This document shows positions 1 through 7,720 of a stretch of DNA of 64,000 bases, one piece after another. The first letter of the stretch is position 1. Every line of letters starts with the position of its first letter. Below the pieces are notes generated by a model, which was given only the letters and a program-made list of their open reading frames with translations, was not told the DNA's origin and did no database searches. Source of the DNA: Pseudomonas mandelii (GTDB lineage: Bacteria > Pseudomonadota > Gammaproteobacteria > Pseudomonadales > Pseudomonadaceae); assembly GCF_900106065.1 (NCBI RefSeq), contig NZ_LT629796.1, positions 2,082,001 through 2,146,000 on the forward strand. The letters are read 5' to 3'. A program made the translations under genes and the position numbers.

Positions 1-1688
1 CCGCCGGTTTCGACGTGGCGCAGAAAACCATCCTGGAACACGCCCTCCGAGACTTCCGTCTGTCGGGTATCGATCTGCCGGACGCCGAGCAGAAGCGCTA
101 CGCCGAAGTGCAAAGCAAATTGTCAGAGCTGGGCAGCCGCTTCTCCAACCAGCTGCTCGACGCGACTCAAGCCTGGACCAAGCACGTGACCGATGAAGCC
201 GCCCTCGCCGGCCTCACCGATTCGGCCAAGGCGCAAATGGCCGCCGCAGCCCAGGCCAAAGATCTGGATGGCTTCCTCATCACCCTGGAATTCCCGAGCT
301 ATTACGCGGTGATGACCTACGCCCAGGACCGTGCCTTGCGCGAAGAAGTCTACGCCGCCTATTGCACCCGTGCGTCGGACCAAGGCCCGAACGCCGGTCA
401 GAACGATAACGGCCCGGTCATGGAAGAAATCCTCGACCTGCGTCAGGAACTGGCCAAGCTGCTCGGCTTCGCCAGCTTCTCGGAACTGAGCCTGGCCACC
501 AAAATGGCTGAATCCAGCGATCAGGTCCTCAGCTTCCTGCGCGATCTGGCCAAACGCAGCAAACCGTTCGCCGCCCAGGACCTGGAACAGCTCAAGGCCT
601 ACGCCGCCGAACAAGGCTGCCCGGACCTGCAAAGCTGGGACAGCGGTTTCTACGGCGAAAAGCTTCGCGAACAACGTTACAGCGTTGCCCAGGAAGCACT
701 GCGCGCCTACTTCCCGATCGACAAAGTACTGGGCGGCCTGTTCGCTATCGTCCAGCGCCTGTACGGCATCGAGATCGCCGAACTGAAAGGCTTCGACGCC
801 TGGCACCCGGATGTTCGCCTGTTCGAAATCAAGGAAAACGGCCAGCACGTCGGCCGCTTCTTCTTCGACCTCTATGCCCGCGCCAACAAACGCGGCGGTG
901 CCTGGATGGACGGCGCCCGTGACCGTCGCCGCACCATCAGCGGCGTGCTGCAAAGCCCGGTGGCCAATCTGGTGTGCAACTTCACCCCAGCCGACAGCGG
1001 CAAACCGGCCCTGCTGACCCACGATGAAGTGACCACCCTGTTCCACGAATTCGGTCACGGCCTGCATCACCTGCTGACCCGCGTAGAACACGCCGGCGTG
1101 TCCGGCATCAACGGCGTGGCCTGGGATGCGGTGGAGCTGCCAAGTCAGTTCATGGAAAACTGGTGCTGGGAGCCGGAAGGCCTGGCGCTGATCTCCGGTC
1201 ACTACGAAACCGGCGAGCCGCTGCCTCAGGATCTTCTGGAGAAAATGCTCGCGGCGAAGAACTTCCAGTCCGGCCTGATGATGGTGCGCCAACTCGAGTT
1301 CTCGCTGTTCGACTTCGAACTGCACGCCACCCACGGCGACGGTCGCAGCGTGCTGCAAGTACTCGAAGGTGTGCGTGACGAGGTCTCGGTCATGCGTCCA
1401 CCGGCCTACAACCGCTTCCCGAACAGCTTCGCCCACATCTTCGCCGGCGGTTACGCAGCGGGTTACTACAGCTACAAGTGGGCTGAAGTGCTGTCGGCCG
1501 ACGCCTTCTCGAAGTTCGAAGAAGACGGCGTGCTCAATGCCGAAACAGGTCGTGCGTTCCGCGAAGCGATTCTGGCGCGTGGCGGTTCGCAGGAACCCAT
1601 GGTGCTGTTCGTCGACTTCCGTGGCCGTGCGCCATCGATTGACGCACTCTTGCGCCATAGCGGCCTGAGTGAGGACGCGGCAGCATGA
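1..1688 (+). CDS. prlC: Oligopeptidase A, M3 metallopeptidase (5' end outside window)
   Basis: This is a zinc oligopeptidase that degrades short peptides, including cleaved signal peptides, in the cytoplasm. The frame is open from base 3 to the left edge, so the true start lies upstream. By comparison with the full-length paralogue at 2085-4133, about 125 N-terminal residues are missing. The zinc-binding helix HEFGH is encoded near 1044-1058 and is followed by the M3 segment with the downstream glutamate. The family normally has about 680 residues. The stop codon overlaps the start of the next gene (ATGA), so the two are probably translationally coupled. Confidence 0.95.
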   Translation, partial: AGFDVAQKTILEHALRDFRLSGIDLPDAEQKRYAEVQSKLSELGSRFSNQLLDATQAWTKHVTDEAALAGLTDSAKAQMAAAAQAKDLDGFLITLEFPSYYAVMTYAQDRALREEVYAAYCTRASDQGPNAGQNDNGPVMEEILDLRQELAKLLGFASFSELSLATKMAESSDQVLSFLRDLAKRSKPFAAQDLEQLKAYAAEQGCPDLQSWDSGFYGEKLREQRYSVAQEALRAYFPIDKVLGGLFAIVQRLYGIEIAELKGFDAWHPDVRLFEIKENGQHVGRFFFDLYARANKRGGAWMDGARDRRRTISGVLQSPVANLVCNFTPADSGKPALLTHDEVTTLFHEFGHGLHHLLTRVEHAGVSGINGVAWDAVELPSQFMENWCWEPEGLALISGHYETGEPLPQDLLEKMLAAKNFQSGLMMVRQLEFSLFDFELHATHGDGRSVLQVLEGVRDEVSVMRPPAYNRFPNSFAHIFAGGYAAGYYSYKWAEVLSADAFSKFEEDGVLNAETGRAFREAILARGGSQEPMVLFVDFRGRAPSIDALLRHSGLSEDAAA

Positions 1689-1972
1689 GCGAGGGGCCTG
1701 TGATCACGAAGAAACGCTTTATCGCCGGGGCGGTCTGCCCGGCCTGTAGCGAGCCGGACAAATTGATGATGTGGAACGAAGACGAGGTCCCGCATCGCGA
1801 ATGCGTGGCCTGCGGTTATTCGGATACGCTCAATGAACAAGGTCTGTCGGTGCCCAAGGAATTGGGCACGCGGGTCAACACTTCGGCGCTCAAGGTGCCG
1901 GACGCCAAGGTTCAGGCGGTGCAGTTCTTCCCGAACCCGAAGCTGAAGAAGAAGCCTGACGAGCACCATTGA
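1685..1972 (+). CDS. YheV-like zinc-ribbon protein
   Basis: This 95-residue protein has two CxxC pairs (CPAC near residue 19 and CVAC near residue 40), the pattern of a small zinc ribbon. It matches the YheV family of putative metal-binding proteins, which commonly sits directly after prlC in gammaproteobacteria. It starts inside the prlC stop codon (ATGA overlap). The C-terminus is lysine-rich. The biochemical role of the family is not established; a prlC-linked function is only inferred from the constant neighbourhood. Confidence 0.85.
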   Translation: MSEGPVITKKRFIAGAVCPACSEPDKLMMWNEDEVPHRECVACGYSDTLNEQGLSVPKELGTRVNTSALKVPDAKVQAVQFFPNPKLKKKPDEHH

Positions 1973-1980
1973 GTCAACAT

Positions 1981-2011
1981 CACCTTCCACCCTTAGACCG
2001 GGTGGAAGGTG
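1981..2011 (+). terminator. Hairpin after the prlC-yheV pair
   Basis: A perfect 12-bp inverted repeat (CACCTTCCACCC, 1981-1992, and its complement, 2000-2011) encloses a 7-nt loop and starts 8 bases after the stop codon. The following sequence is only moderately T-rich, so it may be a weak terminator or an RNA-stabilising hairpin. Confidence 0.6.
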
Positions 2012-2084
2012 GTATCTATTTACCACCCTTCCCCCGCGCTTCTTCCTTAGGCTGAATCCTTCAGCCCTACTCAAGGAAGACGCC

Positions 2085-4133
2085 ATGCCTGATAACAATC
2101 CGCTGCTACAACACTGGGACCTGCCGCCCTGGCCGGACATTCGCGCCGAGCACCTGGTGCATGCCATCGACACCCTTGTTGCCGACAACCGCAAGGCCAT
2201 TGCCGGGATTATCGCGAGCCAATCCACGACCCCGAACTGGGATGATCTGGTATTGGCCGTTGATGAAACCGATGCGCGTCTGGATGAGGCCATGGGCGTC
2301 ATCGAAACCCTTTCAATGGTGAAACATGAGGGTAAGGCCTGGGACGCAGCCAGCGGGACTTGCCGCGATGCCGCTGCGCAGTACAAATCTGAAAAGATGG
2401 GTAATCATGCACTGTTCCGGGCTTATCAGCGGCTGGCGCAAAGTCCCGCTGCGGCGAATTACGATGAACCGCGCAAAGCGGTTTTGAACAAAATTCTGCG
2501 CCGGTTTCGCTTGTCCGGCATCGACTTGCCCATCGAACAACAGCAGACGCTGGCCCGGCTGAATCGTGACATCGGGGTGCTGCAAAGCCTGTTCCTGACC
2601 AACCTGGAAGGCGCCAGCGCAGCCTGGAGCAAGCGCATCGATGACATCTCGCAGTTGCGCGGTTTGTCTGCGGCGACACTGGAGCGTCTGACAGTCAACG
2701 CGCAACAGGCAGGGCACGACGGCTGGCTGATGCGTCTGGACCAGGACACCTACACTCGTGTCATGGCCTATGCCGAAGACCGATCCCTGCGCGAAGAATA
2801 CTTTGTCGCTTACTCCACCCGGGCTTCCGATCAAGGCCCCCACGACCGGCAATTCGATAATGGTCCGGTGCTGGAGCTGCTGTTGTCCATGCGTCATCAG
2901 AAAGCCAGGTTGCTGGGGTATGAGAACTTTGCGCAACTCAGCCTCGTAACGGAAATGGCCGAGTCCACCGAGCAAGTCACCGGTTTCCTGCGGCGGCAAA
3001 TCGTGCAGGCAACACCGGAACTCGAGAAGGACGCACAAGAACTCAAGGCGTTTGCGCTTGAGCGCGGCATGACTGAAGTCCATCCTTGGGACCACGAGTT
3101 TCTCGCCGAACAATTGCGCCAGCAACGTCTCGGCGGGGCGCTGAAAAACCTGCGAACGTACTTTCCACTGGACGGGACTTTGCAGCGGCTCTGCCTGTTC
3201 AGCGAGCGCATGTTTGGCATCCGGATCGTCGAACAGAAAGAGTGCAGTCGCTGGCATGACAACGTGCGTCTGTTTGAAATCAGCGAGCATGGCCAGGTCG
3301 TCGGGTACATTTACCTCGACCCTTTTCATCGGGACGAAGCGCCGGACTTTGCCTGGACCGCCACGCCACGTAATCGACGGGTGAACGCCGAAGGTCGATT
3401 GACGCTGCCGATCGCCGTGCTTCATGGCAACTTCACGCCCGGGATTGCCGAGCATCCTTGCCTTCTCGCTCATAAGGACCTGCGGGTTTTGTTCCATGAG
3501 TTCGGCCATTGCCTGCAGCACGTTCTGACCCGCTCGCCTCACCATCGCCTGTCCGGTATCACCCAGCTGGGACGCGATTCGGCAGAGTTCACCGGGCAAT
3601 TGTTCGAGCTTTGGTGCCTGTCAGGGGAGTTTCTGCTGTGGCTGGCCGCTCACCACCAGACCGGCGAGCGCCTGGCCGAAGCGCGAGTCGACGCCGCATT
3701 GGCAGCCATCCAGACCCAGACCAGCCGGCAAACCGCAGAGCTGTTAATGTCCGCGTTGTTTGACTTCGAATTGCACCGCAGCCAAGGCGATGGCCGAAGC
3801 GTTGAACAGATCTTCGATGACGTGCAGCGCGAGATCCCTCACCTGCAACTGCCGCCTTACTGTCGGTTCGCCAACAGCTTCGATTACCTGGTGACCGGGT
3901 ACGCAGCGTCGGTTTACGCCTACAAATGGTCGGGTGTACTGGCGACCGAGGTGTTCAAACGGTTTCAACGCGAGTGGGTATTCAACCCGCAAACCGGCAA
4001 GGCCTTTCGCGAAGCCTTTTTTTCGCCGGGGGATTCGCGATCGCTATTGGTCGCCCTGGAAGAATTCCTCGGACAACCGATCGCCGACAGCTTTTTCGCA
4101 ACGCCGTCCAGCAGCCGCTGCCCACTGAACTGA
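2085..4133 (+). CDS. M3 family oligopeptidase, second copy (PrlC paralogue)
   Basis: This full-length 682-residue M3 metallopeptidase is clearly related to the upstream prlC product along its whole length. The segments RFRLSGIDLP, STRASDQGP and SALFDFELH occur in near-identical form. The zinc motif HEFGH is encoded near 3495-3509. The surrounding positions have diverged (HCLQHVL instead of HGLHHLL), so substrate preference may differ. A good GGAAG ribosome binding site precedes the ATG. It has its own start region behind a hairpin, so it is probably transcribed separately. It converges with the phosphatase gene, with 3 bp between the two stop codons. Confidence 0.9.
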   Translation: MPDNNPLLQHWDLPPWPDIRAEHLVHAIDTLVADNRKAIAGIIASQSTTPNWDDLVLAVDETDARLDEAMGVIETLSMVKHEGKAWDAASGTCRDAAAQYKSEKMGNHALFRAYQRLAQSPAAANYDEPRKAVLNKILRRFRLSGIDLPIEQQQTLARLNRDIGVLQSLFLTNLEGASAAWSKRIDDISQLRGLSAATLERLTVNAQQAGHDGWLMRLDQDTYTRVMAYAEDRSLREEYFVAYSTRASDQGPHDRQFDNGPVLELLLSMRHQKARLLGYENFAQLSLVTEMAESTEQVTGFLRRQIVQATPELEKDAQELKAFALERGMTEVHPWDHEFLAEQLRQQRLGGALKNLRTYFPLDGTLQRLCLFSERMFGIRIVEQKECSRWHDNVRLFEISEHGQVVGYIYLDPFHRDEAPDFAWTATPRNRRVNAEGRLTLPIAVLHGNFTPGIAEHPCLLAHKDLRVLFHEFGHCLQHVLTRSPHHRLSGITQLGRDSAEFTGQLFELWCLSGEFLLWLAAHHQTGERLAEARVDAALAAIQTQTSRQTAELLMSALFDFELHRSQGDGRSVEQIFDDVQREIPHLQLPPYCRFANSFDYLVTGYAASVYAYKWSGVLATEVFKRFQREWVFNPQTGKAFREAFFSPGDSRSLLVALEEFLGQPIADSFFATPSSSRCPLN

Positions 4134-4136
4134 TGC

Positions 4137-4784
4137 TTATTCGACGTGGGCGGACTGGAACCAACTCTTCATGGAACAGGCCGCAAACGGACTGGTGCTG
4201 CAATCGCCGTTGGCGAGCGCGGTCCGAAGCTTGTCGGCATCGGCCTGCATCATGTAACGCACACCGTCCTTGAAATGGGTGCTGTCACCAAAGCCGCCTT
4301 GGGTCATCTCGTTCAGGGCGTCTTCCTTGCTCCAGCCTTGCACCACCACCCGATACATCGCCGCCATCAGGCCGGTGCGGTCCGAACCGTGTTTGCAATG
4401 CATGAGCACCGGGCCGTGGGATTCGGCGGTCTGGATGGCACGAAGGGCCTTGAGCACCTGGGCGTCATCCACGTGATTGGTGCGATAGGGCAGCTGCACC
4501 TGAGTAATGTCCGGCGTGGACAACCAGCTTGAATCCGACTCGGGCAGAAAATTGATGACGGTCGCGACGTTGAGTTTCTTCAGCAGCGATACGGCGCCGC
4601 TGTCGGGCAAAGCGCTGCGGTAAAGCGTCGGGGTCATTTGGTAGAGGTTGTATTGCGCCTCTACCGATTGAGCCCATTCCGCCGGGCGGGGCGATGCGCT
4701 GTCGTCAGCGAAGGCCACCGTCAGGTTGAAAAGTGCGGCCAGCGACAACAGGAGCGTCACAGGAAAGAGGCGCGTTAAGGACAT
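4137..4784 (-). CDS. Exported dual-specificity/tyrosine phosphatase-like protein
   Basis: The predicted 215-residue protein begins with a typical signal peptide (hydrophobic core LFPVTLLLSLAALFNLTVAF, then ADD), so it should be periplasmic. The catalytic P-loop CX5R is intact as HCKHGSDRTG, and an upstream segment (TVINFLPE) resembles the substrate-positioning region of DSP/Siw14-like cysteine phosphatases. The start was set at the ATG that begins the signal peptide rather than the longer upstream frame. The substrate is unknown. It stands alone, convergent with the second oligopeptidase gene. Confidence 0.85.
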   Translation of the reverse strand: MSLTRLFPVTLLLSLAALFNLTVAFADDSASPRPAEWAQSVEAQYNLYQMTPTLYRSALPDSGAVSLLKKLNVATVINFLPESDSSWLSTPDITQVQLPYRTNHVDDAQVLKALRAIQTAESHGPVLMHCKHGSDRTGLMAAMYRVVVQGWSKEDALNEMTQGGFGDSTHFKDGVRYMMQADADKLRTALANGDCSTSPFAACSMKSWFQSAHVE

Positions 4785-5023
4785 GCTCGGACGACCGTGT
4801 GTGAAGAAGTGGATAGATGACTCACAGCTTCGGCCCTGAACGGTCAAAGGCCCGTGAGTCAACCGTCAAAGAATTGTGAATCGAACAGTTCATCCTGCTT
4901 TCATCGCGCGACCTACACAATTCAATAACACAGAAGCGGCACGGAAATTTTCGCACCGCTTATAAGTGCTTAGTTCAAAGACATACTCATGCAGTTTTTA
5001 TACAAGCCTGCGTTCAGTAGCAC

Positions 5024-5329
5024 TCAAGGATTAGTGATTTTCGAATAAGCTTTCGCCAGGGCCAGCAGAACGGCCTTGTCTTGCGCGTCGATGTCACCAT
5101 CACCGTCCACATCAGAACGAGCGGCGCCCATGGTGAAGGTCACGCCGCCGTCATTCGATACAGCCTCGCGGGTGCTGGAGTCCAGCAGGGAGTAAGTGCT
5201 CGTGCGGTTTTCCGGGTCATAACCCTCCTCCTTTAACGCAAACTGCATGGAAACCCGAACTTCTTTTGGACTAACGATAGAGGCGGGCAACAGCTGAAGA
5301 AAGATACCGCGCTGATTGTAATTCGACAT
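5024..5329 (-). CDS. Small protein with C-terminal dockerin/EF-hand-like loop (paralogue A)
   Basis: This 101-residue protein has no signal peptide. The C-terminus carries a calcium-loop signature, DVDGDGDIDAQD, followed by a short helix (LLALAKAY), as in one half of a dockerin or EF-hand. The N-terminal half is predicted to be beta-rich and aligns loosely with the two following small genes. AAGGA lies 8 bases before the ATG. Of the three paralogues it is the most divergent: it lacks the N-terminal DxNxDxxxE loop seen in the other two, and no copy of their upstream palindrome was found. Function is unknown. Confidence 0.75.
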   Translation of the reverse strand: MSNYNQRGIFLQLLPASIVSPKEVRVSMQFALKEEGYDPENRTSTYSLLDSSTREAVSNDGGVTFTMGAARSDVDGDGDIDAQDKAVLLALAKAYSKITNP

Positions 5330-5481
5330 TCATTAAATCCTTTTAATGTTTTAAACACGACAATTTCGCGTGAAACGAATACTACTAATGAAGTTTATAA
5401 TTGCGCCACTTGCGATGTGTTTCTCATGATTGCAAATATTTGATAGAACCCATCAATACTCCAACAAATCCAAAACTAAAT

Positions 5482-5509
5482 AGGCCGTAGGGAGCATTCC
5501 GTACGGCCT
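5482..5509 (-). terminator. Rho-independent-type terminator after small gene B
   Basis: A perfect 8-bp stem (AGGCCGTA at 5482-5489 with TACGGCCT at 5502-5509) lies 9 bp past the stop codon of the gene at 5519-5767. On the minus strand it is followed by ATTTAGTTTT, a loose T tract. Confidence 0.65.
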
Positions 5510-5518
5510 CACCAATAC

Positions 5519-5767
5519 TTACTTCAACATTTCAGCGGCGGCAGCCGCAAGGCGGATGAATTTTTTATCATCGGCGGGATCGAAATCCCCATCACCATCG
5601 GCGTCACCTTTAACGTCAACCTTATCGTAAACACCTTTCTTTTTTGACGCCGAAACGGAAGTTGAAAACTCGAGCTCCTTCTTTTTGTCATAGAACTCGA
5701 GCAAGACTTCTGGGACTTTATCGTTGTTCAAATCTTCAATGGAAATGCGAATCTCTTTAACGGCCAT
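5519..5767 (-). CDS. Small protein with two Asp-rich calcium-type loops (paralogue B)
   Basis: The predicted 82-residue protein starts at an ATG (5767) with GAGGTG 5 bases upstream; an adjacent ATG at 5770 is an alternative. It has an N-terminal strand-loop element (IEDLNNDKVPEVLLEF) resembling FG-GAP/VCBS calcium loops. The C-terminal loop DADGDGDFDPAD with its following helix resembles a dockerin half-repeat. No signal peptide is visible. It is clearly a paralogue of the gene at 5908-6210. A 16-bp palindrome lies 94 bp upstream. Function is unknown. Confidence 0.75.
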   Translation of the reverse strand: MAVKEIRISIEDLNNDKVPEVLLEFYDKKKELEFSTSVSASKKKGVYDKVDVKGDADGDGDFDPADDKKFIRLAAAAAEMLK

Positions 5768-5860
5768 CATGACACCTCGTGAGTCAGTCAATTGAGAGGG
5801 AGGTTCCATTGAATTGGAATCCTCCAACCCAAAGTAGGCCGCCCACTCACAAGCTGTCTA

Positions 5861-5876
5861 CTGTCATACATGACAG
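5861..5876. promoter_or_regulatory. Palindromic site upstream of small gene B
   Basis: CTGTCATACATGACAG is a perfect inverted repeat with 7-bp arms and a 2-bp centre. It lies 94 bp before the start of gene B and 32 bp after the stop of gene C. A near-identical copy with matching flanks (GTCTA before, GGT after) sits before gene C. It fits the loose CTGT-N8-ACAG frame of LexA boxes, but the centre is unlike LexA consensus. The binding protein is unknown. Confidence 0.5.
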
Positions 5877-5907
5877 GTGGCTGTATATCCAGTACTGTTC
5901 AGCGCCT

Positions 5908-6210
5908 TCAATTTCCGCTACTCGCCTTGAATTTAATGACTGTGTTTGCAAGATCAAAAAGCAGTTGCTCATCCTCCATATCAATATCTCCATCTTGGTC
6001 AATATCGCCATGCACGGAAGCCTTATTGAATGTTGTCGAGCCATTTTTCTTAGAAACCAAAACCGCATATGAATTAACGATAGTGTCGCTAAAATTCCCG
6101 GAGCCCAGATCGAAGTCAGTTTCCCGAGTAACAAATTCTATTTTGACCTCTTGAACTCCGTCTTTATTAACGTCGAGTACCGTCAACAATATCCCTTTAC
6201 TCGTCTCCAT
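5908..6210 (-). CDS. Small protein with two Asp-rich calcium-type loops (paralogue C)
   Basis: The predicted 100-residue protein starts at the ATG at 6210, with AGGAG 8 bases before it. The N-terminal element LTVLDVNKDGVQEVKIEF contains a canonical DxNxDGxxE loop of FG-GAP/VCBS type. The C-terminal DIDQDGDIDMED plus helix (LLFDLANTV) resembles a dockerin/EF-hand half-repeat. It has no signal peptide or membrane segment. It is the closest relative of gene B, and both have the same palindrome about 90 bp upstream. This stretch is visibly more AT-rich than its surroundings. Function is unknown. Confidence 0.75.
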   Translation of the reverse strand: METSKGILLTVLDVNKDGVQEVKIEFVTRETDFDLGSGNFSDTIVNSYAVLVSKKNGSTTFNKASVHGDIDQDGDIDMEDEQLLFDLANTVIKFKASSGN

Positions 6211-6296
6211 AACCAAATCTCCTATGACGTAAACGTGAAACAGCGGCCAGATATCGGTGCCTTGTTATTCATAGGATGTATTTCTTGCCCCGTCTA

Positions 6297-6312
6297 CTGT
6301 CAAACATGACAG
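6297..6312. promoter_or_regulatory. Palindromic site upstream of small gene C
   Basis: CTGTCAAACATGACAG differs by one base from the perfect palindrome at 5861-5876 and shares its flanking bases. It lies 87 bp upstream of gene C on one side and 107 bp upstream of the divergent radical SAM gene on the other. It could serve either promoter. Confidence 0.5.
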
Positions 6313-6387
6313 GTATATACACAACCAGTCCCCTCTACCTTGGAGAACACGCCGAACGGAGCTAGGCAAATCTTGTTGCTTCTAATA

Positions 6388-6403
6388 CTGTGTATTTATA
6401 CAG
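6388..6403. promoter_or_regulatory. LexA (SOS) box
   Basis: CTGTGTATTTATACAG, extended as TACTGTGTATTTATACAG, closely matches the gammaproteobacterial LexA consensus CTGTATATATATACAG. It lies 16 bp upstream of the radical SAM start codon and just before its AGGAG. From memory, the P. aeruginosa orthologue (PA0069) belongs to the LexA regulon, which agrees. Confidence 0.8.
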
Positions 6404-6418
6404 CTAGCAGGAGCTCAA

Positions 6419-7477
6419 ATGGCCATTCCTATTCCCCCTCGCGGCCGCGGCACCGCCACCAACCCGCACAACCGCTTCGCGCCGAATCGCTCGGTGGCCG
6501 AGGATGACGGCTGGTATCAGGAAGCGCCCGTCACGCAGGGCACACAAGTGCGCATCGAAACGGCGAAAACCATCATCACCCGCAACAATTCCCCGGACTT
6601 GCCCTTCGACCGCTCGATCAACCCTTACCGCGGCTGCGAGCACGGTTGCATCTACTGCTACGCGCGCCCCAGCCATGCCTATTGGGACATGTCACCCGGG
6701 CTCGATTTCGAAACCAAACTGATCGCCAAGACCAACGCCGCCGATGTGCTGGAAGAACAGCTGTCCAAGCGCGGCTATCAATGCGCGCCGATCAATCTGG
6801 GCTCCAACACCGATCCCTACCAGCCGATCGAGCGCGAACACAAAATCACCCGCAAGACCCTTGAAGTGCTACTGCGTTACCGGCATCCGGTGACCATCAT
6901 TACAAAGGGCTCGCTGATTCTTCGGGACCTGGATCTGCTGGCCGAACTCGCCGAGCAACGGCTGGTGGCGGTGATGATCAGCCTCACCACCCTCGACGAT
7001 GAACTCAAACGCATCCTCGAACCGCGCGCGGCTGCGCCCAAGGCCCGGCTACGTGCCATCCGGGTCATGCGCGAAGCCGGGATACCGGTGGGCGTGCTGT
7101 GTTCGCCGATGATTCCGATGATCAACGACAGCGAACTGGAAAGCCTGCTCACCGAAGCCCATGCTGCCGGTGCCCAGAGCGCCGCCTATATGATGTTGCG
7201 GCTGCCGTTGGAAGTGGCGCCGCTGTTCGAAGAATGGCTGGCCGCCCACTATCCGCAGCGTGCCGCTCATGTGTTGAGCCTGATCCGCCAGAGCCGTGGC
7301 GGGGAGCTCTACGACAGTCGGTTCGGAGCCCGAATGCGCGGTGAGGGGCCGTTTGCCGATCTGTTGGCGCAACGCTTTGCCAAATCGATCAAACGGTTGG
7401 GGCTCAATCATCGCGAAGGTTTTAACCTGGACTGCGACGCCTTCTGTCCGCCAGGTCGCCAGATGTCGTTGATTTGA
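6419..7477 (+). CDS. PA0069-family radical SAM protein
   Basis: This 352-residue radical SAM enzyme has the cluster-binding motif CEHGCIYC (C-x3-C-x2-C) near residues 75-82, followed by YARPSHAY, as in the spore-photoproduct-lyase-like PA0069/Rv2578c group. These enzymes bind a 4Fe-4S cluster and S-adenosylmethionine, but their substrate is not known. AGGAG lies 5 bases before the ATG, and a LexA box immediately upstream indicates SOS induction, hence a likely role linked to DNA damage. It is divergent from the small calcium-loop genes. Confidence 0.9.
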   Translation: MAIPIPPRGRGTATNPHNRFAPNRSVAEDDGWYQEAPVTQGTQVRIETAKTIITRNNSPDLPFDRSINPYRGCEHGCIYCYARPSHAYWDMSPGLDFETKLIAKTNAADVLEEQLSKRGYQCAPINLGSNTDPYQPIEREHKITRKTLEVLLRYRHPVTIITKGSLILRDLDLLAELAEQRLVAVMISLTTLDDELKRILEPRAAAPKARLRAIRVMREAGIPVGVLCSPMIPMINDSELESLLTEAHAAGAQSAAYMMLRLPLEVAPLFEEWLAAHYPQRAAHVLSLIRQSRGGELYDSRFGARMRGEGPFADLLAQRFAKSIKRLGLNHREGFNLDCDAFCPPGRQMSLI

Positions 7478-7528
7478 GGACAATTGGCCTATGGTTGAGT
7501 AGGAGGAAAAGCACTTGGCCATTAGGCT

Positions 7529-7547
7529 GGTCACGTTTTTTGTGACC
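7529..7547. other. Inverted repeat upstream of the carbonic anhydrase gene
   Basis: GGTCAC and GTGACC flank a GTTTTTT loop, 52 bp after the radical SAM stop and 174 bp before the carbonic anhydrase start. It could be part of a terminator or an operator. The rest of the gap at 7478-7720 shows no recognisable signal. Confidence 0.3.
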
Positions 7548-7720
7548 TGGAACACACGTCCTAGAGCGCTTGATTCAGTTTGAGTTAAGTTTCGACAGAT
7601 ACCTTGTTCATCGAGTGACTGACGGGTCGAGATCTTCGGCCTGGATGTTTTTTAAACAGCCACTGGCTTCACACCGGACAAAACGGGAAAATTCCCTGAC
7701 TCCGCCAAAGAGGATGAATC

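Noticed and set aside
123..1658. Long open frame opposite prlC
   Set aside because: It mirrors the codon structure of prlC in high-GC DNA, has a low-complexity composition, and has no recognisable motif or ribosome binding site.
5861..5876. Palindrome as terminator of small gene C
   Set aside because: There is no T tract after the stem on the minus strand, and the same site recurs before gene C where no terminator is needed.
5847..6134. Overlapping frames on both strands within small gene C
   Set aside because: They lie out of frame with the calcium-loop gene, which has the better start signal and a clear paralogue.
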